From NCBI RefSeq assembly GCF_040712315.1, contig NC_134017.1:2882001-2946000 (forward strand): a stretch of 64,000 nucleotides of DNA. The letters run 5' to 3'. The DNA comes from Castanea sativa (lineage: Eukaryota > Streptophyta > Magnoliopsida > Fagales > Fagaceae). The notes under the pieces are model-generated. The model saw nothing but the letters and a program-made list of their open reading frames with translations, was not told the origin of the DNA and made no database searches. Positions 25,185 through 37,021 of the stretch are shown here, in pieces (positions within the stretch are counted from its first letter, which is position 1; each line of letters starts with the position of its first letter). The position numbers were made by a program, and so were the translations under genes.

Positions 25185-26600
25185 TTATAAATTAGATTTT
25201 CAAAATAATAGAACAACAAAGCCCAACATTTTCACTTTTTTTTTTTCCCTCTCAAATTGAGATAAATGGAAAATTATGACACTAAACCCAGAAAAAGCCT
25301 CATAATTTTAGGATCTTAGTTGAGGCTCTTTTCTTTTCTTTTTTAGTTTAGTGTCATAATTTTCCTTTTTTTTTTTTTTAAATTTTGAATAAGTTTGTTT
25401 TGAAGACTTTTTTTTTTTTTAAGAAAGGTTTTGAAGACATGGATTAGTAGGAGAGTGCCCTATTTTGTATGCATTTTAAGTGGAGTTGGAGATATATTTT
25501 TGCCGGGTTGTTCTCAAGTTTTTCCCTATGAAATGTAAGGTTTAGGGGTATTTTTAAACTATATAAAAGTCCAGTTCAAAGAGGAGAATTCTCTTATAGT
25601 TAGTATAGATTATTATTTAAATTGTCCCTTCATATGCTACTTCATTACAAAAAATATTTATCCGCTTATAAATCAAATTTTCAAAAATAATAGACCACAA
25701 AACCCAACATTTTCACTTTTTTTTTCTCTCAAATTGAGATGAATAGAAAATTATGACACTAAACCAAAAAAAAGTCTCATAATTTTAGGATCTTAGTTGA
25801 GGCTTTTTTTTTTTTTGGTTTGGTGTCATAATTTTCCTTTTTTGTTTTTGTTTTTTTTTTTTAATTTTAAATTTTGAATAAGTTTGTTTTGAAGACTTTT
25901 TTTTTTTTTTTGAGAAAGGTTTTGAAGACATGGATTAGTAGGAGAGTGTCCTATTTTGTATGCATTTTAAGTGGAGTTGGAGATATATTTTTACTGGGTT
26001 GTCTTCAAGTTTTTTCCCTATTAAATATAAGGTTTAGAGGTATTTTTAAACTACATACAAGTCCAGTCCAAAGAGAAGAATCTTCTTATAATTAGTATAG
26101 ATTATTATTTAAATTATCCCTTCAATTCATATGCTACTTCATTACAAAAAATATTTACTTGCTTATAAATTAGATTTTCAAAATAATAGAACCACAAACC
26201 CAACATTTTTCCTTTTTTTTTTTTCTCAAATTGAGATGAATGGAAAATTATGATACTAAACTCAAAGAAAAAGCCTCATAATTTTAGGACCTTAATTGAG
26301 GCTTTTTTTTTTTTTTGGTTTAGTGTCATAATTTTTTTTTTTTTAAATTGAATAAGTTTTTTTTGAACACATGAATTAGTACGAGAGTATCCTATTTTGT
26401 ACGTATTTTAAGTGAAGTTGAAGATATATTTTTACTGATTTGTCCTCAAGTTTTTTTCCCTATTAAATGTAAGGTTTAGATGTATTTTTAAACTACATAA
26501 AAGTTCAATCCAAAGAGGAGAATCCTCTTATTTTTAGTATAAATTGTTATATAAATTGTCCCTTCATATGCTACTTCATTACAAAAAATATTTATTATAT
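25185..26600. repeat. Three tandem copies of a ~450-490-bp unit containing a foldback
   Basis: Copies begin near 25185, 25665 and 26160. Each contains AACATTTTCAC or a near match, then CAAATTGAGAT. It then has AAAATTATGACACTAAAC facing its inverse GTTTAGTGTCATAATTTT, with AGCCTCATAATTTTAGGA and TTGAGGCT inside as a nested stem. The copies end with TAAGGTTTAG, TATTTTTAAACTA, GTCCA and AGAGGAGAA. Each unit could fold into a long hairpin of about 100 bases. The outer unit boundaries are approximate. Confidence 0.82.
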
Positions 26601-29600
26601 TAATAATGACTGAATAAGTTTTGCTACTTCTAAAAAAAAAAATAATAATAAAAAATAAATAAATAAATAAGAGCTTTAGTCATTAGAAAAAGTAATTGTT
26701 AGTAATACTTTCGTAGTGAATTCTACCTAGCTCAACTTATAAAATTTTGTACTCTAGAATAAGAAAACTAGAATTGAAATCCAACCAATACCAAAAATCA
26801 ATTGGTATCTTGACCTAATGGTAATGACTAATCTTCATGTAGTGTTATATGGAAAATAACAATTTCACTTTAATAAGTACGAAAAATATATTTAAAGTTA
26901 GCCATTTGCTTATTTGATTGTCTACTAGGTAGATAATTTTTCTTCTCAAATTGCATATTGATTCCAGATCTGCATGATGAACAAGCACTAAAAACAATAA
27001 AAAAAAATAAAAAATTTGAACCTTGAAAAATGGAATGATTTTTCAGTTTCATCATGTCAATATTGAATCAGAGATAAAGAATTGGTTTTCCCTTCGATGG
27101 AAAATTAGGAATTGAGTTAGTTGACAAGATTTAGTCAATGAATTATGAATTGTGCATCTGAGAAAATTTAGCACCTAGATAAGGAATTGGTGCAAATTAA
27201 GCGTAACTGAGGCCAGTCGTTGCGCCAAGAAATGACACAAGCCAGCACATCTGACTATTAATTATAGTATAAGTATTCAGCCACCTTCTAGGAAGTTTCA
27301 ATTGAAAGACTATTCAAGGAGGTTAGTTGATACTTGATAGGCCCCAAATCAGGGAAAAAGAAAAAGTAAAAAGAAAAGTCTATATGATTTTTATGTCAAA
27401 GCCAGCCCGGCCAAGATCCATCTAGGAAATGTAACTGGATTCAATGTTGGATGATAGTGTTTTGAAGTGGAAAAATAATCTTTGAGTGATGTTGTTGTTA
27501 TTATAGTATATAGTGTTTGTGATATTTACAAATTGATGTGTGATTTGTTTTAAATACTATGAAATGGGGATTTTTTTTAGAGAGAGAGAGAGTGGTACCC
27601 ATGGTTATTGGGGATTTATTTTTTAGAGATAACATGTAATACAAGGAATAACTATTACAATTTACAAATTTTTCGGTAACGAATAACTATTCATCTCTCT
27701 CTCTACGTACACACAAACACACTAACATCTGAGCATGTGAGGGAGGCTCTTTTATTTTTTTTAAAGGTTAATAATTTTTTTTCAAAATAATAGTAGCAAT
27801 GGTTTGAAAAAAAAGTAAAAATAATATGAAGGCTGGAGATTTTATTTATAAATTTTTAAAAAAATGTTGAAAAAGTTATTGTAGTTCTTGCTCTTCAAAA
27901 ATCTCCAGAGAGAAATTGAGAGAGAAAGAAAGGTACAAGATTATTATTATTTTCAACAAAAAGGTGACATTCATGATTATTGATCTAACTTTGTTGACAA
28001 GTATAATCCTATTTAATTTATATTAGGGTGTGAAATTTAATTAATTAAAACAAACAAACAAACTACAAAAACTACAAAACAAAAAAAACAAAAAAAAAAT
28101 CGGATGTATTAATTTAAATTTCATATTAAATTTTTTTATGAAACGTGTATTATTGAAAAAAAAATTAATTGTTTAATATATCACCATTTCATTCAAGCAA
28201 GTATAATTTTCAATTATTGGAATTTAGTATTTACCATTTAGAGGAGATGCTTTCAATTTCCTCCTTTTTTCAATATATATGGAGATATGAATTTTGAACA
28301 GAGAAAAATAACAATAATTATACAATTATTTAATTTATAAAATTAAATATTAAGCAAGACCCACAGGGACTATTAATAAATTATAACGAGTCCCTTAAGA
28401 GTTATAGATACTAAATTATTAGTTATCATGTTAGCTAGGTAACTTTCTTAGGGAAATTAAAAAAAAAAATTGTTAATAATTCATTTATTTGCACGTATGA
28501 ATTCATTGTCTTTGTGTGGGTTTCTCTTCGTATTTGTTCATGCTTTAACTTTCTTTTTAGAAAAAATGCATAAAGATATTATTTAATGTAGTTTTAAATG
28601 CAACTTAGCTTTGCCTCTAAGGTCTCAGAAATCTAAATTAAATATATATATACATATATATATATATATAACATTATATAATTATACAATGATATTTTAA
28701 AATTTCATTTGACTATGACTTAATTTTCTTATCAAATCTTATTATATCAAACTGTGAAATAAAGATTTATGGCTTTATTCTTATATCTATGCATAGTAAG
28801 TCTTTTACGGTGGAATTGATAGTAGTTTTAATATGTTCCATAATATTATATTTCAAAAATATTAAAGGCCTTGTGGCTAAATCTTTTAGCATATGTTAAG
28901 TTTATATTTTATCAAGAACATAAGGGATTTAAGAGATGGAGAGAACTATCTCTCAATGTACAATCCATGTGCTAATGAGTAATTACCTTAAAAAAACGAG
29001 ACTCAGAGAGAGAGAGAGAAGTAACTCTAGCCACAAAATACTTTGAATAAAATAAAAGGAGGGGACTTAATTAGAAAACTTAATTTTTTTTCTATTGTGA
29101 TTAGAGTAATTGTACTTTCATTTATATCCATCATTGATATCGTTTTTACTATGCACTAATAAGAATAAAAAAAGTGTAAATAAATACGAGGCAAAAGATT
29201 TTTTTTTTAAATGTAGTTAAATTGTATGGAATTATATCTAAGATAACCTTATATGTGAAAATAATAGATACAAACAATACCCAAAAATAAATTTTTTTAA
29301 AAAATCAATTAAGATGTGGCTAAATATTCAATTGTCTAAACGATTAAAACCTCACTTGGGTTGGCCACTTAAGCAAAGATGTCCACCAATTCAAATCACC
29401 CAGCTTGTAATACCCAAAAAAATATACTGTGAGCTGGGTTATCCAAAAAAATATACTGTGAGCTGAACATAGGCCTAGAATTGGGACTTTGATTATTTTT
29501 TTTTAGCTTGGAACCCACCTAAAAAAAAGCATCTGCAATCCAATTAGAACAAACGGTTATAACGGTTTTTCAAAAAAAAAAAACTGACTTTTTCAAACAA

Positions 29601-29810
29601 GAAGCTCCAGAACTCTCTCCCTAAAGCCCTTAGGTCTCTCCCATTCTGAGGCTATCTTTTGCACTCTCCCCCAAAGCAATACACACCATGAAGAGAACAC
29701 ACCAATTCCAGCCACAACGAGAAATCAGCAGAGCAAATAATACCCAAAACTTCACAGCAAAATTTTCAGTTGCCAAGACCTTTCTTAGGCTTCAAGTTAC
29801 CGGCTGAGTA
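26601..29810. other. AT-rich intergenic region and PRK 5' flank
   Basis: No gene supported. A 23-bp direct repeat CCAAAAAAATATACTGTGAG occurs twice around 29413-29464. The last ~200 bp (29610-29810) is C/T-rich and less AT-biased, as expected for a 5' UTR of the PRK gene. No certain TATA box is recognised. Confidence 0.55.
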
Positions 29811-32198
29811 ATGGCCGCTACTCAGCAATTCCTCGGGCGGTCTCTTTTCCTGTCCATTTTTTTGTTCCTCTCTCAAATGGGGTCTTCTTTAACCGAGTCA
29901 GAAGCATTGCTTAAGCTCAAAAGCTCGTTTACAAAAGCCGGTGCTCTAAATTCTTGGGTGCCTGGCTCAGTGCCTTGTAAGGGAGAAGTTGGGTGGGATG
30001 GACTAGTTTGTTCCAATGGCGTTGTCACCGATATTCGCCTTGGAGGTTTTGGTTTATCAGGAAAGATAGATGTTGATGCCTTGCTTGAACTTTCTGATCT
30101 CAGGAGTATTAGCATTATGAGCAATAATTTTTCGGGTCCAATACCCGAATTCAACCGGTTAGGCTCGTTAAGGGCTATATACTTGTCAAGGAATCAATTT
30201 TCAGGTGAAATTCCATCGGATTATTTTGCAAATATGGGGTCTTTGAAGAAAGTTTATCTTTCTAGTAACATGTTTACAGGCAACATACCTTCTTCATTAG
30301 CTCAAATTCCCCGTCTTAGCGAATTGCTTCTTGATAACAATCAGTTTAATGGGACTATTCCTTCTATAGATCAACCAACATTGGCGTTACTCAATGTTGA
30401 AAACAACAAATTAGAAGGTGCAATTCCATCCAGCTTAGCGAAATTCAATGCAAGTACATTCGAGGGAAATGTTGGCCTTTGCGGGGAACCGTTGGGCAAT
30501 GAGTGTAATGTGGCAGCTGTTGAGCAGCCAGCAGAATCAAAAAACTCAAACACTTCAAAAAATATGATTATTGGAATTGTAGTTGCAGTGGCGGTGCTTC
30601 TTATGATTATTGTTGTGATTATTGGAAGATCAAGAAAAAAAAAGAGAGATGAATTTGATGTGCTTGAACATGAAAAGAGAAATTCTGAGGAACATGTTGT
30701 TGAGGTGCGGGTGTCTCAGTCCGGGTCTAGTAGAAGAGAAGCTGATTCAATCCATAGGAAGGGCAGTAGCTCAAGCCGTAGGGGATCTAATCATGGCAAA
30801 GGCAATATGGCGGTAGATTTAGTAGTGGTGAATAATGAAAAGGGCGTTTTTGGGTTGCCAGATCTGATGAGGGCATCTGCAGAAGTGCTTGGGAATGGGT
30901 CTTCGGGGTCTGCATACAAGGCTGTGATGGCTAATGGGGTGGCAGTTGCAGTGAAGAGAATGAGAGAGATGAATGCACTGGGAAAAGATCATTTTGATGC
31001 AGAAATAAGGCAGCTTGCAAGTCTACAACACTGGAATATCTTGACACCTTTGGCTTACCATTTCCGGAAAGATGAGAAGCTGTTGGTATATGAGTACATT
31101 CCCAAAGGCAGCTTGCTTTATCTATTGCATGGTATGATTTTTATGACAAGTTCTTGCAAAGTCTGCATTTTCTCTTTTGACATCAAAATAAGAAGGATGT
31201 CAATCTATTAGAAAATGCAGCCTAGCTTATTTAGCAAAACAACCCAACAATGTTCCTTTTAATTATCGTTTTACAATTGCATATGACTTAATAGGTAAAT
31301 TTAAGATTTATCTTTTTGGGACCAAGCAGAGAGTGAATTTACATGCATTTTTCTATTGGTGAATCTAGACATCAATGTTTGCTACATAAATGACTTCTAT
31401 TGATCTCGTTGCACTTTTTTAGGTGATCGTGGACCATCACATGCTGAACTAAATTGGCCTACACGTCTAAAGATTGTTCAAGGAATTGCTGAAGGGATGG
31501 GTTATCTGCACACTGAACTTGCTTACTCCAGTATACCCCATGGAAATCTCAAATCCAGCAATATTCTTCTCAGTCCTGACTTTGACCCCTTACTCACAGA
31601 CTATGGATTCTTCCCATTGATCAATCCTTTGGATGCAGCACACGCATTGTTTGCATTTAAGGCGCCCGAGGCAGCAAACTTTGGCCTAATTTCTCCTAAA
31701 TGTGATGTATACAGTCTAGGAATTGTCATTCTTGAAATCCTTACTGGGAAATATCCTTCTCAATATCTAAACAGCAACAAAGGTGGCACAGACGTAGTCG
31801 AATGGGTGAACTCAGCTATTGCTGAACATAGACAATCTGAATTGTTTGATCCCGAAATTGCAAGCTCTAGAAATTCAATTGGTGAGATGAAAAAGCTTCT
31901 CCTCATTGGTGCAGCTTGCACTGAAAGTGATCCTGAGCAAAGACTAGACATGATGGAAGCCATTAGAAGGATAGAGGAGGTGCAAGTAGAGGGAGGCCAA
32001 GAGGATAGAACAATGAATGTCTTACCATCTCTTCGAGACAGCTATGAAGATATTTTTCCACAAATAACTTTTGAAGCAAGAAATTCATATGACGGCCTTG
32101 GAGGGCTATCTAGGACGAGACTTGAATCACACAGCTTTGTAAGCCAATCATCAGGGCGTCCTAGTACTGATGATAATTTTGTCTTTGCCATCCCATAA
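29811..32198 (+). CDS. PRK-type (pollen receptor-like) LRR receptor kinase, two exons, 698 aa
   Basis: join(29811-31131, 31423-32198), with donor GG|GTATGA and acceptor TTTTTAG|GTGATC restoring a Gly codon. Order: signal peptide about 1-26, LRRNT about 27-70, five to six LRRs about 71-215, transmembrane segment 252-272, basic juxtamembrane region with serine-rich stretch, kinase-like domain about 345-625, C-terminal tail. The P-loop GNGSSG is at 361-366 and the VAVK lysine is K382. The catalytic loop reads HGNLKSSN (480-487), so the HRD aspartate is replaced; DYG (500-502) stands for DFG and APE (521-523) is present. This pattern is usual in plant LRR-III/PRK kinases, several of which regulate pollen-tube growth at the plasma membrane. 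It is probably weakly active or a pseudokinase acting as a scaffold. Pollen expression is inferred from family only. Confidence 0.95.
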
Positions 32199-32883
32199 TA
32201 AATGTAAAGAAGTTTTTATTTTCTTTTGATTAAGGAATTCTCTGTATTCAACTTAATAGGGAAATAAGTTGAATGGAGTGGCCTTTCTTGATGCACCATT
32301 TTACAAGAATTTGAGCTAAAGAAAAAGGTCAAGATAAAAATTTAATGCATAGGTACCTTGGCTTATACATGTAATTTTAAAACATAATTCTCTTTGAACT
32401 CAAAGTTACATGTTTTTGTAAAAAGCAATGTTCACCGCAATTGCTTTGACTTCAATTTAAAAAAACTAGAAACTATTTTTTTTAACGAATAAGAAGACTT
32501 TAAAGCACAATAAATTTTACAAAAGATAGTTAATCACTTGAGCCAGAAAACTTCAACCAAACAAAACAAACCAGTAGCTAAAACTACAACAAAACAAATC
32601 TAAGCTTGACAAAGCGATTAATCTTATCGCACAAAAATTATGCATAAGTAAAGTTTAATGGCATGTAACTGTAAGCCATGTTGTAGGAGTAACTTCATGT
32701 TGACAGCCATAGCAAGAGCAACAAATTATGAGGAACCCGCACTATGTCTGATATGTAACACCATCCAAACCACCTCTTTAATTATACATTTGGGAGATCC
32801 ATTTGCTAAATGATAACTACGAGGGGATGCTCGCAGTACAGCTAGTCCCAATTCTCAATTCTAATGCTTTAAACATAGTTTAA
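32199..32883. other. PRK 3' flank
   Basis: Contains the presumed 3' UTR; no other feature seen before the segmental duplication begins. Confidence 0.6.
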
Positions 32884-33905
32884 ATGTTTAATTATTAGTT
32901 GCTGTCACAAGTTGATACTGCTAGAAAGATTGAACATAGAATAATACTGTCAAATCTTTTGTTTATGCTGTTCCAGATAATTGCTAATCCAAATTTTAGG
33001 TTGGGATCAGGTCAGCTGGCGTGTCTCCAGAAAGTGACATGCAATTGGAAGTCTGATGCACTGTGAAGTTAAAAGTTTGGACATAGTTACAACTAATGGT
33101 CAATGTTTGTTTTGGTTGAGCTTCAAAGGATCTAATGTGAGTAGAGATAATTACTGGATTGAAAAGATTTAAGGCTAGAAAGAATACTTGTGGTTGACCA
33201 AAGCAGTTTGGATAGCAATTGAGCAAACCTTCGAAAATCCAATCATTTTTCCTTAATTTGAATCTTTTCATATTGTGTGGTGCATCTCTCTTGATAAAAT
33301 TTCCATCATAAAAAAAAAGTACACTTAAAAATTTTCCATCATTTTTTTAGAGTTCATTGTTTTTGTTTGACATGGCGATCTATCAATATTTGCAGGTCTG
33401 AGGATCTCATGTTGGTAGCTATCTCCCCAGCTTTGAAGTTTCGCATCATACTCGGGTTTTTTTTTTTTTTGGATTAATCAGAAACTTCTTATTGTTGGGG
33501 AAAAAAATCCTAATCCCCTCTATCTATGTGTGAATTAATGAATATAACTACCAAGTAATAACAATATTATGGAAACAACAAATTTCAACAAGCACCAGAT
33601 AAACACAACCACGCAAGAACACCAAATCTTACGTGGAAAACCCTCCGGTGTAGAGGGAAAAAACCATAGGACAGCTCCGAAAAATATCCACTATGAAATA
33701 AAGATTACTACTATCAAGTTTATGTTAAATTTGAGTTAACAATAAATTGAATATACAACAAATAAATCTCGAGTAAATACAATCACACCACAAAGCCAAT
33801 AGCAAAATCTTCCTCTAAATGCTCCAACTCTCCATGGTTGTAGCACTCAAAAACTCTCATTGTGTAACTTGAGTAAAGAAAAATGTCTCTTTTTTCTTTT
33901 TCACT

Positions 33906-34076
33906 TGTTAACGTGTATAATGTTATGGGCTTTAGGCCCAACTAGATTACTTGTATAGCACACATTCTTGTACTACACATTTACTTGTACTGCACTCCTA
34001 TGCCTCCTATACAAAGGCGCACATATATATTCCTCAGTTGAGAAATACAATACTATTGAATTCAGTATTTCTAACA
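33906..34076 (+). repeat. 5' LTR of nested Copia element
   Basis: Starts TGTTAACG, ends CTAACA; 164 of 171 positions match the 3' LTR. The TATA-like site is altered to TATACAAAGG. Confidence 0.95.
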
Positions 34077-34176
34077 TGGTATCAGAGCAGACTATCATTG
34101 TTACACTGCCCTTGTTACACTGCACGAGCCTCACACCTATTGTGAGGCTTCCACTGACCCTTTATGGCAGATTGTA

Positions 34177-35652
34177 ATGAAAGAGGAACTTGATACATTA
34201 TCTAAAAACCATACTTGGGACTTGGTCACTCTCCCCCCTGGGAAATCTGTGGTTGGTTGTAAGTGGATCTACAAGATTAAGACTCGCTCTGATGGGTCCA
34301 TTAAGCGCTACAAAGCTCATCTTGTTGCAAAAGATTTTACACAGGAGTATGGGATTGATTATGAAGAGACCTTTACTCCAGTTGCTCGTATCTCATCTGT
34401 TCATGCCCTCTTAGCTGTTGCTGCTGCTAGTAAATGGGAAATTTTCCAAATAGATGTCAAAAATACATTCCTTAATGGGAATTTAAGTGAAGAAATTTAT
34501 ATGCAACCTCCTCCTAGTCTCTTTGTTGAATCAAACAAGGTTTGTCAACTTCGGTGTGCACTTTATGGCCTTAAACAAGCTCTACGAGCTCGATTTGCCA
34601 AATTCAGTCCTACCATCTCTCGCTTGGGTTACATGGCCAGTCATTATGATTCTGCCTTATTTCTTCGTCGTACTAACAAAGGCACTATTTTACTTCTCCT
34701 GTATGTGGATGATATGATCATAACTGGTGATGACCTCAATGGCATTCAAGAAATCAATGATTTTCTCAATCAGCAGTTTGAAACGAAAGATCTTGGACAT
34801 CTCAGCTACTTCTTGGGTCTTGAAATCACTCATTCTACAGATAGACTTTACATTACTCAAGCCAAGTATGCCTCTGAACTCTTGTCTCGAACTGGACTTA
34901 TTGATAGCAAGACTGTTGACACTCCAGTTGAGCTTAATGTGCATCTGACTCCCTCAAGAGGGAAATCATTGTCTAATCCCTCTTTTTACAGACGCTTAGT
35001 TGGCAGCCTAGTTTATCTCACTGTTACTCGTCCAAACATTTTCTATGTTGTTCACCAGGTTAGCCAGTATCTGTCTGCTTTACGATTGACTCACTATGCT
35101 GCTGTTCTGCGCATTCTTCGGTACCTAAAGGGCACTCTCTTCCATGGTCTTTTCTACTATGCTCACTCTCCTCTTGTTCTCCGTGCATTTTCTGATGCTG
35201 ATTAGGCAAGAGATCCCACTGATCGCAGGTCCACCACTAGTTATTGCTTTCTTCTTGGTTCTTCTCTGATTTCTTGGCGAAGCAAGAAACAAACTCATGT
35301 GGCCTGCTCCAGTACTGAAGCAAAATATCGTGCCCTTGCTGATACCACATCTGAGCTTCTTTGGGTATAATGACTTCTCAAAGACTTAGGTGTGTCTACA
35401 TCCTCTGCTACTCCTCTTTATTGTTACAACAAGAGTGTCATTCATATTTCTCACAATGATGTCTTCCATGAATGGACTAAACACATCGATATCGATTATC
35501 ATTTTATCCGTTATCATCTTGTCCATGGTGCTCTCAAACTAATCTCAGTTTCCTCTACAGATCAACTTGCAGATATCTTCACAAAATCATATCCTAAGAG
35601 ACACCTTCGTACTTTGGTTGACAACCTCAAGTTGGTCTCACATCTACCTTGA
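34177..35652 (+). pseudogene. Copia reverse transcriptase-RNase H, with premature stops
   Basis: One continuous frame from an ATG at 34177 to TGA at 35650-35652, broken by TAG 35203-35205, TAA 35368-35370 and TGA 35371-35373. The reverse transcriptase starts KNHTWDLV, has WIYKIK, HLVAKDFTQEYGIDYEETF and QIDVKNTFLNG, and the catalytic YVDD is at 34702-34713. The RNase H part continues after the first stop with STEAKYRALAD, KHIDIDYHFIR and QLADIFTKS. All domains 5' of reverse transcriptase are deleted, so the element cannot replicate on its own. The Copia assignment follows from the order with RNase H last and the wording of the motifs. Confidence 0.95.
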
Positions 35653-35666
35653 GTTTGAGGGGGCAT

Positions 35667-35837
35667 TGTTAACGTGTATAGTGTTATGGGCTTTAGGCCC
35701 AACTAGATTACTTGTATAGCACACATTCTTGTACTACACATTTACTTGTATTGCACTCCTATGCCTCCTATATAAAGGCACACATGTATATTCTTCAGTT
35801 GAGAAATACAATACTATTGAATTCAATATTTCTAACA
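35667..35837 (+). repeat. 3' LTR of nested Copia element
   Basis: Retains TATATAAAGG and the TGTTAACG...CTAACA ends; preceded by the polypurine tract. Confidence 0.95.
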
Positions 35838-37021
35838 TCACTCTCTCACACTCTCACTGTGTTGCTCTCTATTTCTTCACACGGACTGCACCTCAAATGG
35901 CTGAAGCTCTCTCTTTTTTCCGTGTCTTGCTCTCTCTGGATCTCACACCAAAATGGCCGAATGTGGCTCTCTGTTTGCTTTAGCTTTCACTACTTCAGCT
36001 CTCTCCGCTTCAGCTTTTTTCCCCAAGGCCGAATGGCCTTTCTTTTCTTTTTCTTTCTTTCCTCCTCAGCGTGTCTCACACTCTTAACTCAACTTTGCAA
36101 CACTCTAACTCAGAAAAGTCAAACCCTCCCATGCATGCTCAACTTTGCATTAAACCAAAGTCTGACTTTGTGGGGCTTGAGAAGACAAGCTCATAAATGA
36201 GCTTTGACAAGAAGTAAGCAAGTGGGCTGGACCCAGTAGGTGCCACGCACCCAACACTTATAACTGACAAAACCATAGTTTATAAAAAACACAGCCTCGC
36301 AAGTTAGAAAAGCCAAACTAAAACACCAAGCAAGGACTGACACAGCAGACACTAAGAAGGAGGGACTACAAACTAACCCTTCCCAAGTAGAAATAGGAAA
36401 CAAAATACTAGCCGGAAAGCCTAGAACAGCTTCATAACAGAAATTCTACTGATCAAACAAGGACAAGATTAGGATTGAGCCCTCCACTTATAGCAAAGTA
36501 CAGTATTTAGAATTGATCTTTGGAAGCCTGAATTTGCTTCAATCCTGCCTTTAACATCTTTTTTTATCTTCCCCACAATTTGCTCCTCAGTCTATATTTG
36601 GCCATTATGGATGAGTGCATGTCTTTGAGACCAAAAATGGCACACTGTAGCCTAGAGAGCAACCTTACAGAGTAATACTCTCAAGCTCTTCCCCTTCCAA
36701 GTGATGTCTGCCCAACTGATGTTATCTTGCCATTTGCAAACTGCTTGTGGTACTAGCCTACTAGGCAATAGCTCATGACAGTGAACCAAATCCTTTTGGT
36801 GAAGGAACATTCAAAGAAAACGTGGTTTTTGCTTTCTATGATGCCCCCACAAAAAACGCATTAGCAGTCTCCTGTGTAATCCCATTCAGCAATCCTATCC
36901 CTGGTTGTTAACCTATCTTTAATGGTCACCCAACCTGTAAACAGAATTTTAAGAAAGGGGCCTCTAATAAAAACATTATTCATCACTTGGATTTTGAAGC
37001 TACTGAAAGCTTTGCTGTGGC

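Larger units (their letters stand above)
33906..35837 (+). mobile_element. Internally deleted Copia LTR retrotransposon nested in the solo LTR
   Basis: LTRs of 171 bp each (33906-34076 and 35667-35837) differ at seven positions, all transitions. Target duplication TCACT lies at 33901-33905 and 35838-35842. The primer-binding site TGGTATCAGAGC (34077-34088) directly follows the 5' LTR, and a polypurine tract TGAGGGGGCA ends at 35665. Between the primer site and reverse transcriptase only about 90 bp remain, so gag, protease and integrase are missing. The 3' LTR has TATATAAAGG where the 5' LTR has TATACAAAGG. Confidence 0.96.
33493..36256. mobile_element. Solo LTR (827 bp) with a Copia element nested inside
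   Basis: Begins TGTTGGGG and ends ACCCAACA, a proper TG...CA inverted end, with perfect 5-bp target duplication CTTAT at 33488-33492 and 36257-36261. Removing the nested Copia element and one copy of its target duplication leaves 827 bp with no coding sequence, primer site or second LTR. It contains GTGGAAAACCCTCCGGTG near 33633, a motif I associate with plant LTR retrotransposons, though I cannot name the family. The orientation is not determined. Confidence 0.9.

Noticed and set aside
35712..36200. 162-residue open frame
   Set aside because: It runs from the Copia 3' LTR into the solo LTR, so it crosses two unrelated insertions.
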